From the NCBI RefSeq assembly GCF_030930995.1, contig NZ_CP133217.1, positions 930,001 through 994,000 of the forward strand: DNA of 64,000 nucleotides. Reading direction: 5' to 3'. Position 1 is the first letter of the stretch; each line of letters opens with the position of its first letter. The notes beneath the pieces were generated by a model, which saw only the letters and a program-made list of their open reading frames with translations, was not told the origin of the DNA and made no database searches. This stretch comes from Thiothrix subterranea (GTDB lineage Bacteria > Pseudomonadota > Gammaproteobacteria > Thiotrichales > Thiotrichaceae). The position numbers and the translations under genes are program-made. This document shows, piece after piece, positions 53,960 through 62,484 of this stretch.

Positions 53960-54391
53960 ATGAAAACACGAATTGTGATTGATACCAATGTGATGTTGTC
54001 GGCGTTACGCTCCAGTAAAGGCGCTTCTTACGCGCTTGTTTCACAATTGCCGTTGGAACATTTTCAGGTGGCGTTGTCTGTACCCTTGTATACCGAGTAT
54101 CAGGATGTGCTGACCCGCGACGAACACATGACCGGGGCAAGCAGCAAAGCAGAAATTCTTCAGTTTTTGCGTTACATCTGCGGAATCACGAGCCATCACG
54201 ACATTTTCTTTTTATGGCGACCGTGGTTAAGCGATCCAAAAGACGACATGGTACTGGAACTGGCGGTTGCCTCCTCTAGCCGTTACATCGTGACACACAA
54301 CCTGCGTGATTTTGCCAATATTGATACCTTTGGAATCGAAGCGATTACGCCGGGGCGTTTTCTTGAATTATTAAGAGGTCAAACATCATGA
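53960..54391 (+). CDS. PIN-family toxin (putative TA toxin)
   Basis: The 143-residue protein starts RIVIDTNVMLSALRSSKGAS with the first PIN aspartate and ends with DPKDDMVLELAVASSSRYIV and VTHNLRDF, the pattern of PIN toxins. It should be a Mg-dependent RNase. The gene comes first and overlaps the ribbon-helix-helix antitoxin by ATGA, the less common toxin-first order. Weak dyads before the start (TTGTATATATGAC) might be the operator. Confidence 0.88.
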   Translation: MKTRIVIDTNVMLSALRSSKGASYALVSQLPLEHFQVALSVPLYTEYQDVLTRDEHMTGASSKAEILQFLRYICGITSHHDIFFLWRPWLSDPKDDMVLELAVASSSRYIVTHNLRDFANIDTFGIEAITPGRFLELLRGQTS

Positions 54392-54624
54392 CTACACTGA
54401 CATTGCGTTTACCCCAATCATTGCATGAGAAGATCAAAGAGCTGGCAAAGGCGGATGGTGTCTCGATCAATCAATTTTTGGTAACAGCGGCGGCTGAAAA
54501 AATGTCTGCCTTGCTGACCAAAAATTATTTGGCACAAGAAGCTGCTCAAGCCTCTCGTGCAGATTTTCTCAAGGTCATGCGTGCCGTACCGAATGTTGAG
54601 CCGGAGGCATTCGACCGTTTGTGA
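54388..54624 (+). CDS. Ribbon-helix-helix antitoxin
   Basis: The 78-residue protein (TTLTLRLPQSLHEKIKELAK, GVSINQFLVTAAAEKMS) has an N-terminal RHH/Arc DNA-binding fold as in HicB-tail or CopG antitoxins, followed by a tail that likely wraps the PIN toxin. Coupled to the toxin gene by ATGA. Confidence 0.85.
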   Translation: MTTLTLRLPQSLHEKIKELAKADGVSINQFLVTAAAEKMSALLTKNYLAQEAAQASRADFLKVMRAVPNVEPEAFDRL

Positions 54625-54685
54625 TCCACTGTTGCCGAGGAAGAATGAGCGGCTTAATCAACTAAAAATGATAAAAAATTGAGTA

Positions 54686-56551
54686 ATGGCTAAGTTAATT
54701 CCCTCTTTACAAAGTTGCCTCAACCGCATGACTTCCGGCGAAAAGCGTTTTGCGCGGCGTTTGGAACAGTTATTGGAAGATGATTACCTGTGTTGGTATG
54801 AGCCGCGTGTGGGTGAGGGGTTTCGCCAGCGTTACGCCGATTTCATTATTGTGCATCCTTGGCGGGGCTTATTGCTGCTGGAAGTCAAAGATTGGAAGTT
54901 GGATAGCATTCAGTCTATCGACAAAGCCTCAGCCACTTTGCTAACCCCGCAAGGCGTTAAAACCGTCACCAACCCGCTGGAACAAGCGCGGCAATGTGCT
55001 TATAAGTTGGTGCAGCAACTCGAACAAGACCCGCAATTGACTCAATACGCGGGCAGGCATCAGGGCAAATTGGCGTTCCCTTACGGCTATGGCGTGGTAC
55101 TGACCAATATGAGCCGCCAGCAGTTTAGCAATACCGATTTGCAAGCCGTGTTGCCGTGGAATCGCACCCTGTGCAGTGATGAAATGCAGGAAAATACTGA
55201 CCCGGAAGATTTCCAGCAGTGTTTGTGGAATATGTTCGATTACCAGTTCAGTAAACCGCTGACCGTGCCGCAATTGGATCGTATCCGTTGGCATATTTTC
55301 CCAGAGATTCGCATTGCCTCCCAAGGCAGTTTGTTTGCTGACCCACTGGCGGACGTTGCGGATAAACCCCTCGAAACCGTGTTGCCCGATATTCTGAAAG
55401 TGATGGATCTGCAACAGGAACAACTGGCTCGCAGCATGGGGCGTGGGCATCGCGTCATTCACGGGGTTGCCGGTTCTGGCAAAACCTTGATATTGGCGTA
55501 CCGTTGTTTGTATCTGGCAAAGGTGTTAGCCAAACCCATTTTGGTGCTGTGTTACAACATTGCATTAGCGGCGCGGTTACGGGCATTGATGCAAGAAAAA
55601 GCCATTGATGACAAGGTAAGCGTTTACCACTTTCACGATTGGTGCGGTGAACAATTGCGGGCATATCACATCGACCGCCCAACGGAACACGGGCTTGAGT
55701 ATCTGGATGCGCTGGTGAATACCGTCAGTGCTGCGGTGGAAAATGGGCGGATTCCCAAAGCGCAATATGGCGCAATCATGATTGACGAGGGTCATGATTT
55801 TCAGCCCACGTGGTTAAAGCTGATTAGCGGCATGGTTGACCCGGAAAAGGATTCCTTGCTGTTGCTGTACGATGACGCGCAGTCGATTTATCAGCAAAGT
55901 AAAGCGTTGAAGTTCAGCCTGTCCAGCGTGGGAATTCAGGCACGCGGGCGCACCACCGTGCTGCGGCTTAATTACCGCAATACCGATGAAATCTTTGGGT
56001 TTGCTTACCAATTTGCGCGGCAATACTTGCAACCGCACGATAGCGACGATGACCATATACCGCTGCTTGCCCCTGAAATGGTGGGGCGGCACAGCTTTGC
56101 GCCGGTCTGCCGTTTGTTCCCCAGTTTTGCGGAAGAAACTGCACGGGTGGTGCGTTGGTTACGCCAATGGCATGAGGAACGTGGAACCGCATGGGCAGAC
56201 ATCGCGGTGTTGTACCGGCATTATCAACAGGGCGCGGCGTTGTGGCAGGCAATACAGGCGGAAGGCGTGCCTTGTGCTTGGTTGCGCGATGCCGCGAGTA
56301 AGAAAGGTTTTAACCCGGCGGACGATACCGTAAAGCTGATGACCTTCCACAGCAGCAAGGGGTTGGAATTTCCGCTGGTGGTGATTGCGGGTATTGGTTT
56401 CATCAGCCCGGATGCCACAACCGCCGCCGATGAGGCAAAGCTATTGTATGTCGCCATGACCCGCGCTACTGACCGTTTATTGCTGACTAGCCATCAGGAA
56501 ACGGAGTTTACTCGTGCCTTGCAGGGCGAAATCGCCGCTGTAACGGAGTGA
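54686..56551 (+). CDS. NERD-domain UvrD/Rep-type helicase
   Basis: The 621-residue protein combines an N-terminal NERD nuclease-like domain (VGEGFRQRYADFIIVHPWRG, LLLLEVKDWKL) with an SF1 helicase: Walker A GVAGSGKTLILAYR near residue 260, IMIDEGHDFQPTW, motif IV LRLNYRNTDEIFGFA, VKLMTFHSSKGLEFPLVVIA, and LLYVAMTRATDRLLLTSH. Such NERD-helicases occur in defence islands and in DNA processing. Intact. It lies 61 bases downstream of the PIN/RHH pair on the same strand. Confidence 0.92.
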   Translation: MAKLIPSLQSCLNRMTSGEKRFARRLEQLLEDDYLCWYEPRVGEGFRQRYADFIIVHPWRGLLLLEVKDWKLDSIQSIDKASATLLTPQGVKTVTNPLEQARQCAYKLVQQLEQDPQLTQYAGRHQGKLAFPYGYGVVLTNMSRQQFSNTDLQAVLPWNRTLCSDEMQENTDPEDFQQCLWNMFDYQFSKPLTVPQLDRIRWHIFPEIRIASQGSLFADPLADVADKPLETVLPDILKVMDLQQEQLARSMGRGHRVIHGVAGSGKTLILAYRCLYLAKVLAKPILVLCYNIALAARLRALMQEKAIDDKVSVYHFHDWCGEQLRAYHIDRPTEHGLEYLDALVNTVSAAVENGRIPKAQYGAIMIDEGHDFQPTWLKLISGMVDPEKDSLLLLYDDAQSIYQQSKALKFSLSSVGIQARGRTTVLRLNYRNTDEIFGFAYQFARQYLQPHDSDDDHIPLLAPEMVGRHSFAPVCRLFPSFAEETARVVRWLRQWHEERGTAWADIAVLYRHYQQGAALWQAIQAEGVPCAWLRDAASKKGFNPADDTVKLMTFHSSKGLEFPLVVIAGIGFISPDATTAADEAKLLYVAMTRATDRLLLTSHQETEFTRALQGEIAAVTE

Positions 56552-56573
56552 AGTCATTATTTGATTGCCCCCA

Positions 56574-56620
56574 TTAAGTCTACATTGAGCTACATTAAAC
56601 GTAACTTCATGTAGACTTAA
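56574..56620. repeat. 12-bp perfect inverted repeat with 23-base loop
   Basis: TTAAGTCTACAT (56574-56585) and ATGTAGACTTAA (56609-56620) are perfect complements; CTACAT recurs inside the loop. It lies between the convergent NERD-helicase gene and the HipA remnant. It could be a terminator or a recombination/operator site. Confidence 0.6.
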
Positions 56621-56636
56621 CTTGCGATGCAACCGA

Positions 56637-56783
56637 TTAAACACTTAGCAAATAACTGCGCCCATAGGTGAAATAATGCAATTGCCCCCGTCTGACAATA
56701 CGCCCAGCAACCACGGGTTCAGTCTGCCCTGGCAACCAAATCCATACATAAGCGCTGTCTGCTGGCTGTTGGTCAGAAATCAT
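56637..56783 (-). pseudogene. HipA N-terminal remnant (48 codons)
   Basis: An ATG at 56783 overlapping the end of the HipB-like gene opens a frame with AYVWIWLPGQTEPVVAGRIV and HYFTYGRSYLLSV, the N-terminus of HipA proteins, then a stop. The whole kinase domain is missing, so no toxin is made. Position and the 11-base overlap with the XRE gene are typical for hipBA. Confidence 0.75.
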
Positions 56784-57096
56784 TATCCAACTCCACTTTG
56801 ATTGTTCGGGCGCGTTCGGGGAGCAAGCTGGCGAGATTCGCTACGGTGGTCGAAAGACGCTGCAATTCACGGGCGTTGTCGGTTAGCAGTGGGATGCCGA
56901 CAATTGTTGCTGCTTCAAACACTGCACCGATGGAAACCTTTGCATCCCCTTTTTCAATGGCACTGATGGTTTGGCGGCTAACGCCCAAACGTTCCGCTAG
57001 TTCGGCTTGTGGCATCTTTCTTTCCAAACGTGCAGCACGGATCATGTGACCAAAAACTTCCAGTGTGATGGTAGTACGAGCGGATAATGTCAGCAT
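56773..57096 (-). CDS. HipB-like XRE antitoxin (orphan)
   Basis: The 107-residue product has the helix-turn-helix MIRAARLERKMPQAELAERL, GVSRQTISAIEKGDAKVSIG, and a C-terminus ending in ARTIKVELDNDF. It is the antitoxin of a hipBA pair in which hipA is reduced to 48 codons. It may still bind its own operator or the intact HipA at 32711. Confidence 0.85.
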   Translation of the reverse strand: MLTLSARTTITLEVFGHMIRAARLERKMPQAELAERLGVSRQTISAIEKGDAKVSIGAVFEAATIVGIPLLTDNARELQRLSTTVANLASLLPERARTIKVELDNDF

Positions 57097-57277
57097 ATTT
57101 GAACATCTTGGTTAACTTAATCACGGTTAAGGTTAATTATAGTATGCTTTTGATGGTAAACGGCAAGTTTCCCTAAACCTCGATGTTTTGCTCTATCACT
57201 GACGGTGCTACACTCTTACCCCTATTCGCGGGTGCAGCAGTGGGGCGACCCGTATTCCTTGATTGACGGAGTTTGTG

Positions 57278-58402
57278 ATGGTAAAGGTTGGTTTTGTCGG
57301 TTGGCGCGGTATGGTCGGTTCGGTACTGATGGAACGGATGCGTGCGGAAAACGATTTTCAGGGCTTTGAGCCAGTATTTTTCACCACTTCACAGTCCGGC
57401 AAACCCGGCCCTGACGTCGGCATGGGCGCGAAACCGCTGGAAGATGCAATGAATATCGACAAGCTGGCGGAAATGGACATTATCCTCTCCTGCCAAGGCG
57501 GTGATTACACCACGGCTGTCTACGCCCCACTTCGCGCCCGCTGGAACGGCTACTGGATCGACGCGGCTTCCACCTTGCGCATGGCTGATGACGCCATCAT
57601 CGTACTCGACCCGGTAAACCGCACTGTCATCGACGCAGGCTTGCAAAGCGGCATCAAGAATTACATCGGCGGCAACTGCACCGTTTCCCTGATGCTGATG
57701 GCCTTGGGCGGCTTGTTTGAAAAAGGTTTGGTGGAATGGATCACCTCCATGACTTACCAAGCGGCTTCCGGTGCGGGCGCGAAAAACATGCGCGAATTGC
57801 TGACCCAAATGGGCGAACTCAACGGCGAAGTCGGTGATTTGCTGGCAGACCCTGCTTCTGCGATTCTCGACATCGACACCAAAGTCACCGCGAAATTGAA
57901 TGACAGCACGCTTTCCACCGCCAACTTCGGTGCGCCATTGGCTGGTAGCCTAATCCCGTGGATCGACAAGCTGTGGGAAAACGGGCAAACCAAGGAAGAG
58001 TGGAAAGGCATTGCCGAAACCAACAAAATCCTCGGCAAAACCGCAGCGAACCTCATCCCCGTCGACGGACAGTGCGTGCGTATCGGCGCGATGCGTTGCC
58101 ATTCGCAAGGTTTCACCATCAAGCTTACGCAAGATTTGCCGCTGGCGGAAATTGAAAGCATCATTGCCGGTCACAATGAGTGGGTTAAAGTCATCCCGAA
58201 TGATAAGGAATCCACCTTGCACGGCCTGACTCCGGTACAAGCGTCTGGCACGCTGACTGTTCCGGTTGGGCGTATCCGTAAAATGAACTTGGGGCCGGAA
58301 TACCTCACCGCGTTCACCGTCGGCGACCAATTGCTGTGGGGTGCGGCTGAACCGGTGCGCCGCATGTTAAAAATTGCGCTGCAACACCTCAATAATGCGT
58401 AG
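57278..58402 (+). CDS. asd: Aspartate-semialdehyde dehydrogenase
   Basis: Asd reduces aspartyl phosphate to the semialdehyde in lysine, methionine, threonine and diaminopimelate synthesis. The 374-residue protein starts [20 protein letters not shown], the Gram-negative Asd N-terminus, and has the catalytic Cys in [17 protein letters not shown] and [15 protein letters not shown]. The ATG at 57278, with GGAG six bases upstream, fits the family start; the TTG at 57263 does not. It restarts ordinary chromosome after the defence island. Confidence 0.97.
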   Translation: MVKVGFVGWRGMVGSVLMERMRAENDFQGFEPVFFTTSQSGKPGPDVGMGAKPLEDAMNIDKLAEMDIILSCQGGDYTTAVYAPLRARWNGYWIDAASTLRMADDAIIVLDPVNRTVIDAGLQSGIKNYIGGNCTVSLMLMALGGLFEKGLVEWITSMTYQAASGAGAKNMRELLTQMGELNGEVGDLLADPASAILDIDTKVTAKLNDSTLSTANFGAPLAGSLIPWIDKLWENGQTKEEWKGIAETNKILGKTAANLIPVDGQCVRIGAMRCHSQGFTIKLTQDLPLAEIESIIAGHNEWVKVIPNDKESTLHGLTPVQASGTLTVPVGRIRKMNLGPEYLTAFTVGDQLLWGAAEPVRRMLKIALQHLNNA

Positions 58403-58465
58403 TCACTAGTGGAAACCCTAAGCACCTCCTGTGAGTTCTCATGAGTAATGTCATGATTTGTCTAG

Positions 58466-58498
58466 GCTTAATCACCTATGATTTACAGGAGATTAAGC
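58466..58498. repeat. 8-bp dyad upstream of the hemerythrin-like gene
   Basis: GCTTAATC (58466-58473) and GATTAAGC (58491-58498) are perfect complements 17 bases apart, about 35 bases before the ATG. Probably an operator or a leader hairpin. Confidence 0.45.
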
Positions 58499-58532
58499 AC
58501 CAAGCAAAATACCACTACAGGAGGCCGCCCCC

Positions 58533-58979
58533 ATGATTTCATACATGGAGCTCAATGAGCAAAACCACAAAATTACTGAATTGTCCAATGTGTTAAGTTA
58601 CCTGATTAACGAACGTTCCATGTGTGATACCGAAGTATCCTGTGAATTGTTTTTCCGTTATGTCGAGCTGGTAAAAGAACATCTGGAAACCGAAGAGCGC
58701 GAGTTATACCAGTTGTTGTTGATGGATGATGACAACGATGCCCGCAATACCGGGCGCAAATTCCTCTCCGGTTCGGGCGAAATCAAGCGGGTCTTCGGGC
58801 AATATTTGAAACGCTGGTGCAAAGGCAAAGAACTGCGCATTCGCGATCATGAAGCGTTTATTCGCGATACCCGCGAGATTTTCGCGCTGGTGATTCGCCG
58901 CATTGACGACGAAATCGTGCATTTATACCCGACGTTATTGAATAACGGGCATTTGCCGATGAAAGCGCAAGCGGCTTAA
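58533..58979 (+). CDS. Hemerythrin-like (HHE) protein
   Basis: The 148-residue helical protein has the His spacing of hemerythrin HHE proteins: NHKITELSNVL, LVKEHLETEERELYQLLL with HxxxE, RDHEAFIRDTREIF, and IDDEIVHLYPTL. It may hold a di-iron site sensing oxygen or NO. A perfect AGGAGG lies eight bases before the ATG. Monocistronic, between asd and the ABC exporter. Family assignment is by motif only. Confidence 0.65.
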   Translation: MISYMELNEQNHKITELSNVLSYLINERSMCDTEVSCELFFRYVELVKEHLETEERELYQLLLMDDDNDARNTGRKFLSGSGEIKRVFGQYLKRWCKGKELRIRDHEAFIRDTREIFALVIRRIDDEIVHLYPTLLNNGHLPMKAQAA

Positions 58980-58991
58980 TGATTAGTGTCG

Positions 58992-59012
58992 GTGAGGGGG
59001 CTTGCCCCTCAC
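58992..59012. terminator. Hairpin between the hemerythrin-like gene and ABC permease
   Basis: GTGAGGGG (58992-58999) and CCCCTCAC (59005-59012) pair perfectly around a five-base loop; the right arm overlaps the stop codon of the convergent permease gene. There is no clear T tract. Confidence 0.55.
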
Positions 59013-60019
59013 TCGGTTGTCCATTTAAATGACAAGGTGCCAATCACCAGAAACAGCGCTGCCATTGCTACCAATACCAGCAATTGCACACCAATGTCCG
59101 CCAAGCCCGCCCCATCCAGCATAATCGCCCGCGCCGCACTGAGGATGTGGGTCAACGGTGACAATTGACTCACCCATTGCATGACTGGGTTAGTGCCTTC
59201 CATCGAAAACCATACCCCCGACAACACCATCATTGGCCAAGTCAGCAGATTGAGTAAACCCCCCGCCAATTCCTCGCTGCTTACCCGTGCCGCAACCACC
59301 AAGCTCAGTGCAATCAGGGTAAACGCGCCCAATACCAGCACCAACAACAGATTCCAATAACTGCCTTCCATCGTGAAATGCATGAACAAGTTAGTGCCAG
59401 TAAACACAATCGTGGTCACGAAGACGACCAGCGCCAAACGTGAAGCAATTTGCGCCAATAGGAATTCGGTAGCACTCAAGGGCGTGGCATTCAGGCGTTT
59501 CAAATAACCGCTTTTGCGGTAGCGCACGATCACAAACCCCACGCCAAACAAGCAACTGAACATCAGGTTCATCCCCAAAATGCCGGGAACCACCCAATCG
59601 ACGTAGCGGATTTCTGCGCCCTGCACACTCTGTGGCTGTAAGGCTGTTCCGCCGCTGTGTTGCAACAGCTTTTCCAGAAAGTAACCGTTTTGCGAATCGC
59701 TATTGACCCAATAACGGGCAGATTCGGCACGTAAATCCAGCAGCATATCGACCTGATGCCGCCCAACTTTGCGCACCGTTGCTTCCACCGCATCCGGTGT
59801 CACCTCATAAAATTCAACGTGTTCGGTATGCCGAAACGGGTGCTCGGTACTCTGAGCGACCACGGCGACTTTGAACAGCGGTTGTCCATCCCCCGAAAAC
59901 ACAAACGCCAAGCCAAACACCAGCGCCATTGGCAAAATGAAATTCCAGCCAAGGGTGGAACGATCCCGCAAAAATTCCAGAGAGCGGGCGTAAAACGTTG
60001 CCCAAATACGCTTGATCAT
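59009..60019 (-). CDS. ABC-2 type permease
   Basis: The 336-residue protein has an N-terminal membrane helix (LGWNFILPMALVFGLAFVF), a periplasmic loop of about 150 residues and a C-terminal set of helices (GILGMNLMFSCLFGVGFVIV, LALVVFVTTIVFTGTNLFM, LAGGLLNLLTWPMMVLSGVW, LLVLVAMAALFLVIGTL), which is the ABC-2 exporter layout. It overlaps the ATPase gene by ATGA. Substrate unknown. Confidence 0.88.
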   Translation of the reverse strand: MIKRIWATFYARSLEFLRDRSTLGWNFILPMALVFGLAFVFSGDGQPLFKVAVVAQSTEHPFRHTEHVEFYEVTPDAVEATVRKVGRHQVDMLLDLRAESARYWVNSDSQNGYFLEKLLQHSGGTALQPQSVQGAEIRYVDWVVPGILGMNLMFSCLFGVGFVIVRYRKSGYLKRLNATPLSATEFLLAQIASRLALVVFVTTIVFTGTNLFMHFTMEGSYWNLLLVLVLGAFTLIALSLVVAARVSSEELAGGLLNLLTWPMMVLSGVWFSMEGTNPVMQWVSQLSPLTHILSAARAIMLDGAGLADIGVQLLVLVAMAALFLVIGTLSFKWTTE

Positions 60020-60906
60020 GCGCGTAGCTCCTTGCCGGTGAGTGCCAGAAACAGATCTTCCAAGGTGCGGGGGCGCACTTGTAAACCCGCCAATGATGCG
60101 CCGTGTTGGATCAGCAATGCCAAGGTGGCGTTCACGTCTTGGGTGATGATTTCCACCGTGCCGGTCACTTTATCCAAATAACGGTGCGGAATGATTTTCG
60201 CCGCTTCTGGGAAATCGCGTTCGGGCAATTCGATAACTACGTCTTGGAAATGCGTGGCCAGCAAGGTATCGGGCGAACCGTGGGCGATGATTTTGCCGTG
60301 ATCCATGATCACGATTTCGTCACACAGGTTGTACGCCTCTTCCATGTAATGCGTGGTCAGCAACACCGTTTTGTGGCGGGCTTTGATGTTGTTGACCAGT
60401 TCCCAGAAATTGAGGCGGGCTTGCGGGTCGAGTCCGGTAGTGGGTTCGTCGAGGAATACCACGTCGGGGTCATTTACCAGCGCTAAGGCCAGCAACATGC
60501 GTTGGCGTTGCCCGCCGGAGAGTTTGCTGGCATCGCGGTCGAGGTAATCTTCCAAGCGGCAAATCGCGACCAATTCGTCCAGTGGTAAACTGTGCGGGTA
60601 TAAGCTGCTAAAAAACTTGAGGTTCTCACGCACGGTGAGGAAATCTTGCAAGGCGGTGGATTGAAACTGAATCCCCGCTTCTTGGCGAAAGCGTGCGCCT
60701 TGTAACTCGCCTTTGTAGCGAATTTCGCCAGAGGTGGGCTTGATAATGCCTTCGAGCATTTCGATGGTGGTGGTTTTACCCGCCCCGTTTGGTCCTAGCA
60801 AGCCAAAGCAAATGCCGGGGCGCACCGCGAAGTCGATGCCATTCACGGCATTCACGCCGGGGTAGTGTTTGTGCAGATTGCGCACTTCCAGAATCGCTTG
60901 CGTCAT
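60016..60906 (-). CDS. ABC transporter ATP-binding protein
   Basis: The 296-residue ATPase has Walker A GPNGAGKTTT, signature LSGGQRQRM, Walker B VVFLDEPTTGLD and the switch His in VLLTTHYMEEAYNL. A C-terminal extension (VVIELPERDFPEAAKIIPH, AGLQVRPRTLEDLFLALTG) is typical of ABC-2 exporters. The ATG at 60906 overlaps the stop of the MFS gene (ATGA), showing that the three genes form one operon. Confidence 0.93.
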   Translation of the reverse strand: MTQAILEVRNLHKHYPGVNAVNGIDFAVRPGICFGLLGPNGAGKTTTIEMLEGIIKPTSGEIRYKGELQGARFRQEAGIQFQSTALQDFLTVRENLKFFSSLYPHSLPLDELVAICRLEDYLDRDASKLSGGQRQRMLLALALVNDPDVVFLDEPTTGLDPQARLNFWELVNNIKARHKTVLLTTHYMEEAYNLCDEIVIMDHGKIIAHGSPDTLLATHFQDVVIELPERDFPEAAKIIPHRYLDKVTGTVEIITQDVNATLALLIQHGASLAGLQVRPRTLEDLFLALTGKELRA

Positions 60907-62060
60907 TTGCTTGATAACTCCAGTTTCCATAACAAGCCCATGCCGACCAGCATAAAGGCGGCTGCCATTAACAAACCGCCTTGGTAACTGCCGGTTGCTT
61001 CGGCAATGTAGCCGGTAATCGCGGGGGCGACGATTTGCGCCACGCCGTAACTCAAGGTCAGCCGTGCCATCGCTTTAGCAGGATTGGCAGGGTAATAGCG
61101 CCCGATAACCGTCAAGGTCAGGCTGACAATGCCGATAAAGGTTGCACCATACAACGCGGCGCTCAATACCGCTAGTAACGGGTGCTGGGATAAAGCGGGC
61201 AATAAAATCGACACAATTTGCCCCGCAAATGCCAATTGCAAGGCGCGTACATCGCCCACTCGCCGCGCCACCCGATCCCACACAAAACAGGCAGGCGTGG
61301 CGGCAAGCCCAACCAATACCCATGTCCAGTTTCCCCAGCCCGCTAATGCCGGAATTTTTTCCACCATTGCCACGGTGAAGGTGGCACTGACCACAAAGCC
61401 CACGCCCGCGCAAAAATACATCGCTACCATCAGTAATAACCAACGGCGTGACGGTGGCGCTTGGGTGTGGGTGGCTTGCGCCGTTGTCGGGAGCGGTTCG
61501 GGCAACCATAACCAAGCGGGAATAAACAGCAGCGCCGCCAGCAGACTAAGCGTCCACCATTGCTGCGCCCAATCCAGCGCCAAGGCACTCATGGCAACCG
61601 CCACTAACCCGGACACCAGAATACCACCGCCCAAGCCGCCGAAATGAATGCCAAGTTCGGGGCGATGCCCGTTACGCATCAACCAATTCAGCATTAAGCC
61701 CGAACCGATCAGCAACCCAGCGGCACTGCTCAAACCCGCGATGTAGCGCAATACCGACCAAAGCACCATGTCTTGCGTCAGCGCCATGCCTGCAATACTC
61801 AACACGCCGATGACTAAGCCAGCGCGGTAGAGTTGGTATTTGGTGTGCAGGCTGCTAATGGAGGCGGCGAGTAATGCGCCGCTCATGTAGCCCATGTAAT
61901 TGAAGGTAGCAAGCCAGCCGCCTGCGACTTCGGTGAGCCAAGTTTCTGCCCGCATCACCGGCAACATCGGTGTGTAGGCAAACCGCGCTAAGCCCACGGT
62001 GAGGATCAGGCTGCAAATGCCTGCCAGCAATACTTTTCTTGTGTCTGTCGAACGCAGCAT
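60903..62060 (-). CDS. YbfB/YjiJ-family MFS transporter
   Basis: The 385-residue protein has about twelve hydrophobic helices and the YbfB/YjiJ pattern: ILTVGLARFAYTPMLPVMRA, GGWLATFNYMGYMSGALLAA and a C-terminal PANPAKAMARLTLSYGVAQI. Substrate unknown. First gene of the operon with the ABC exporter. Confidence 0.9.
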   Translation of the reverse strand: MLRSTDTRKVLLAGICSLILTVGLARFAYTPMLPVMRAETWLTEVAGGWLATFNYMGYMSGALLAASISSLHTKYQLYRAGLVIGVLSIAGMALTQDMVLWSVLRYIAGLSSAAGLLIGSGLMLNWLMRNGHRPELGIHFGGLGGGILVSGLVAVAMSALALDWAQQWWTLSLLAALLFIPAWLWLPEPLPTTAQATHTQAPPSRRWLLLMVAMYFCAGVGFVVSATFTVAMVEKIPALAGWGNWTWVLVGLAATPACFVWDRVARRVGDVRALQLAFAGQIVSILLPALSQHPLLAVLSAALYGATFIGIVSLTLTVIGRYYPANPAKAMARLTLSYGVAQIVAPAITGYIAEATGSYQGGLLMAAAFMLVGMGLLWKLELSSK

Positions 62061-62126
62061 ACCCGCACCTGATCCTTGTGATTGGCCAACGCGGATAATG
62101 GCACAAAATATTGTTGCAGTGCGCTA

Positions 62127-62471
62127 CTATTTGCTGCTCAAATCTTGATGGCAAGTCATCAGGTGATCGAGCTGTATGATAAGTCGCTGACACTGCAAAG
62201 TTTGTTGTGCAGCATGGCTTTTGTCAGTGCGGATATTAGCACTGATATTTTCAATGGTTCGCTCTATCTGATGACAAATTGATTCAATTTCTTGAGAAGA
62301 ATTGTCGATAGAGATAACAGGTGGTGCTTCATGAACATTATCTGACGGTAATTGTTCAATTTCCGTTTCTGCTGCTTGAAGCGGAATCTGGACAATGACA
62401 TCTGAACCATGCTGGATTGATTCTTTTCGAGAAAAAATCAATCTATAAAACCATTGAAAAAAAGCGCTCAT
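62127..62471 (-). CDS. Small hypothetical protein
   Basis: I do not recognise this 114-residue protein. It begins with a hydrophobic/aromatic stretch (SAFFQWFYRLIF), then an acidic region and a helical C-terminus (IESICHQIERTIENISANIR, LQCQRLIIQLDHLMTCHQDL) likely to form a coiled coil. It lies 13 bases after the NERD protein gene, in the same direction, and shares its AT-rich composition; the three minus-strand genes to the window end probably form one operon. Confidence 0.5.
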   Translation of the reverse strand: MSAFFQWFYRLIFSRKESIQHGSDVIVQIPLQAAETEIEQLPSDNVHEAPPVISIDNSSQEIESICHQIERTIENISANIRTDKSHAAQQTLQCQRLIIQLDHLMTCHQDLSSK

Positions 62472-62484
62472 TTTATTGCTTCCT

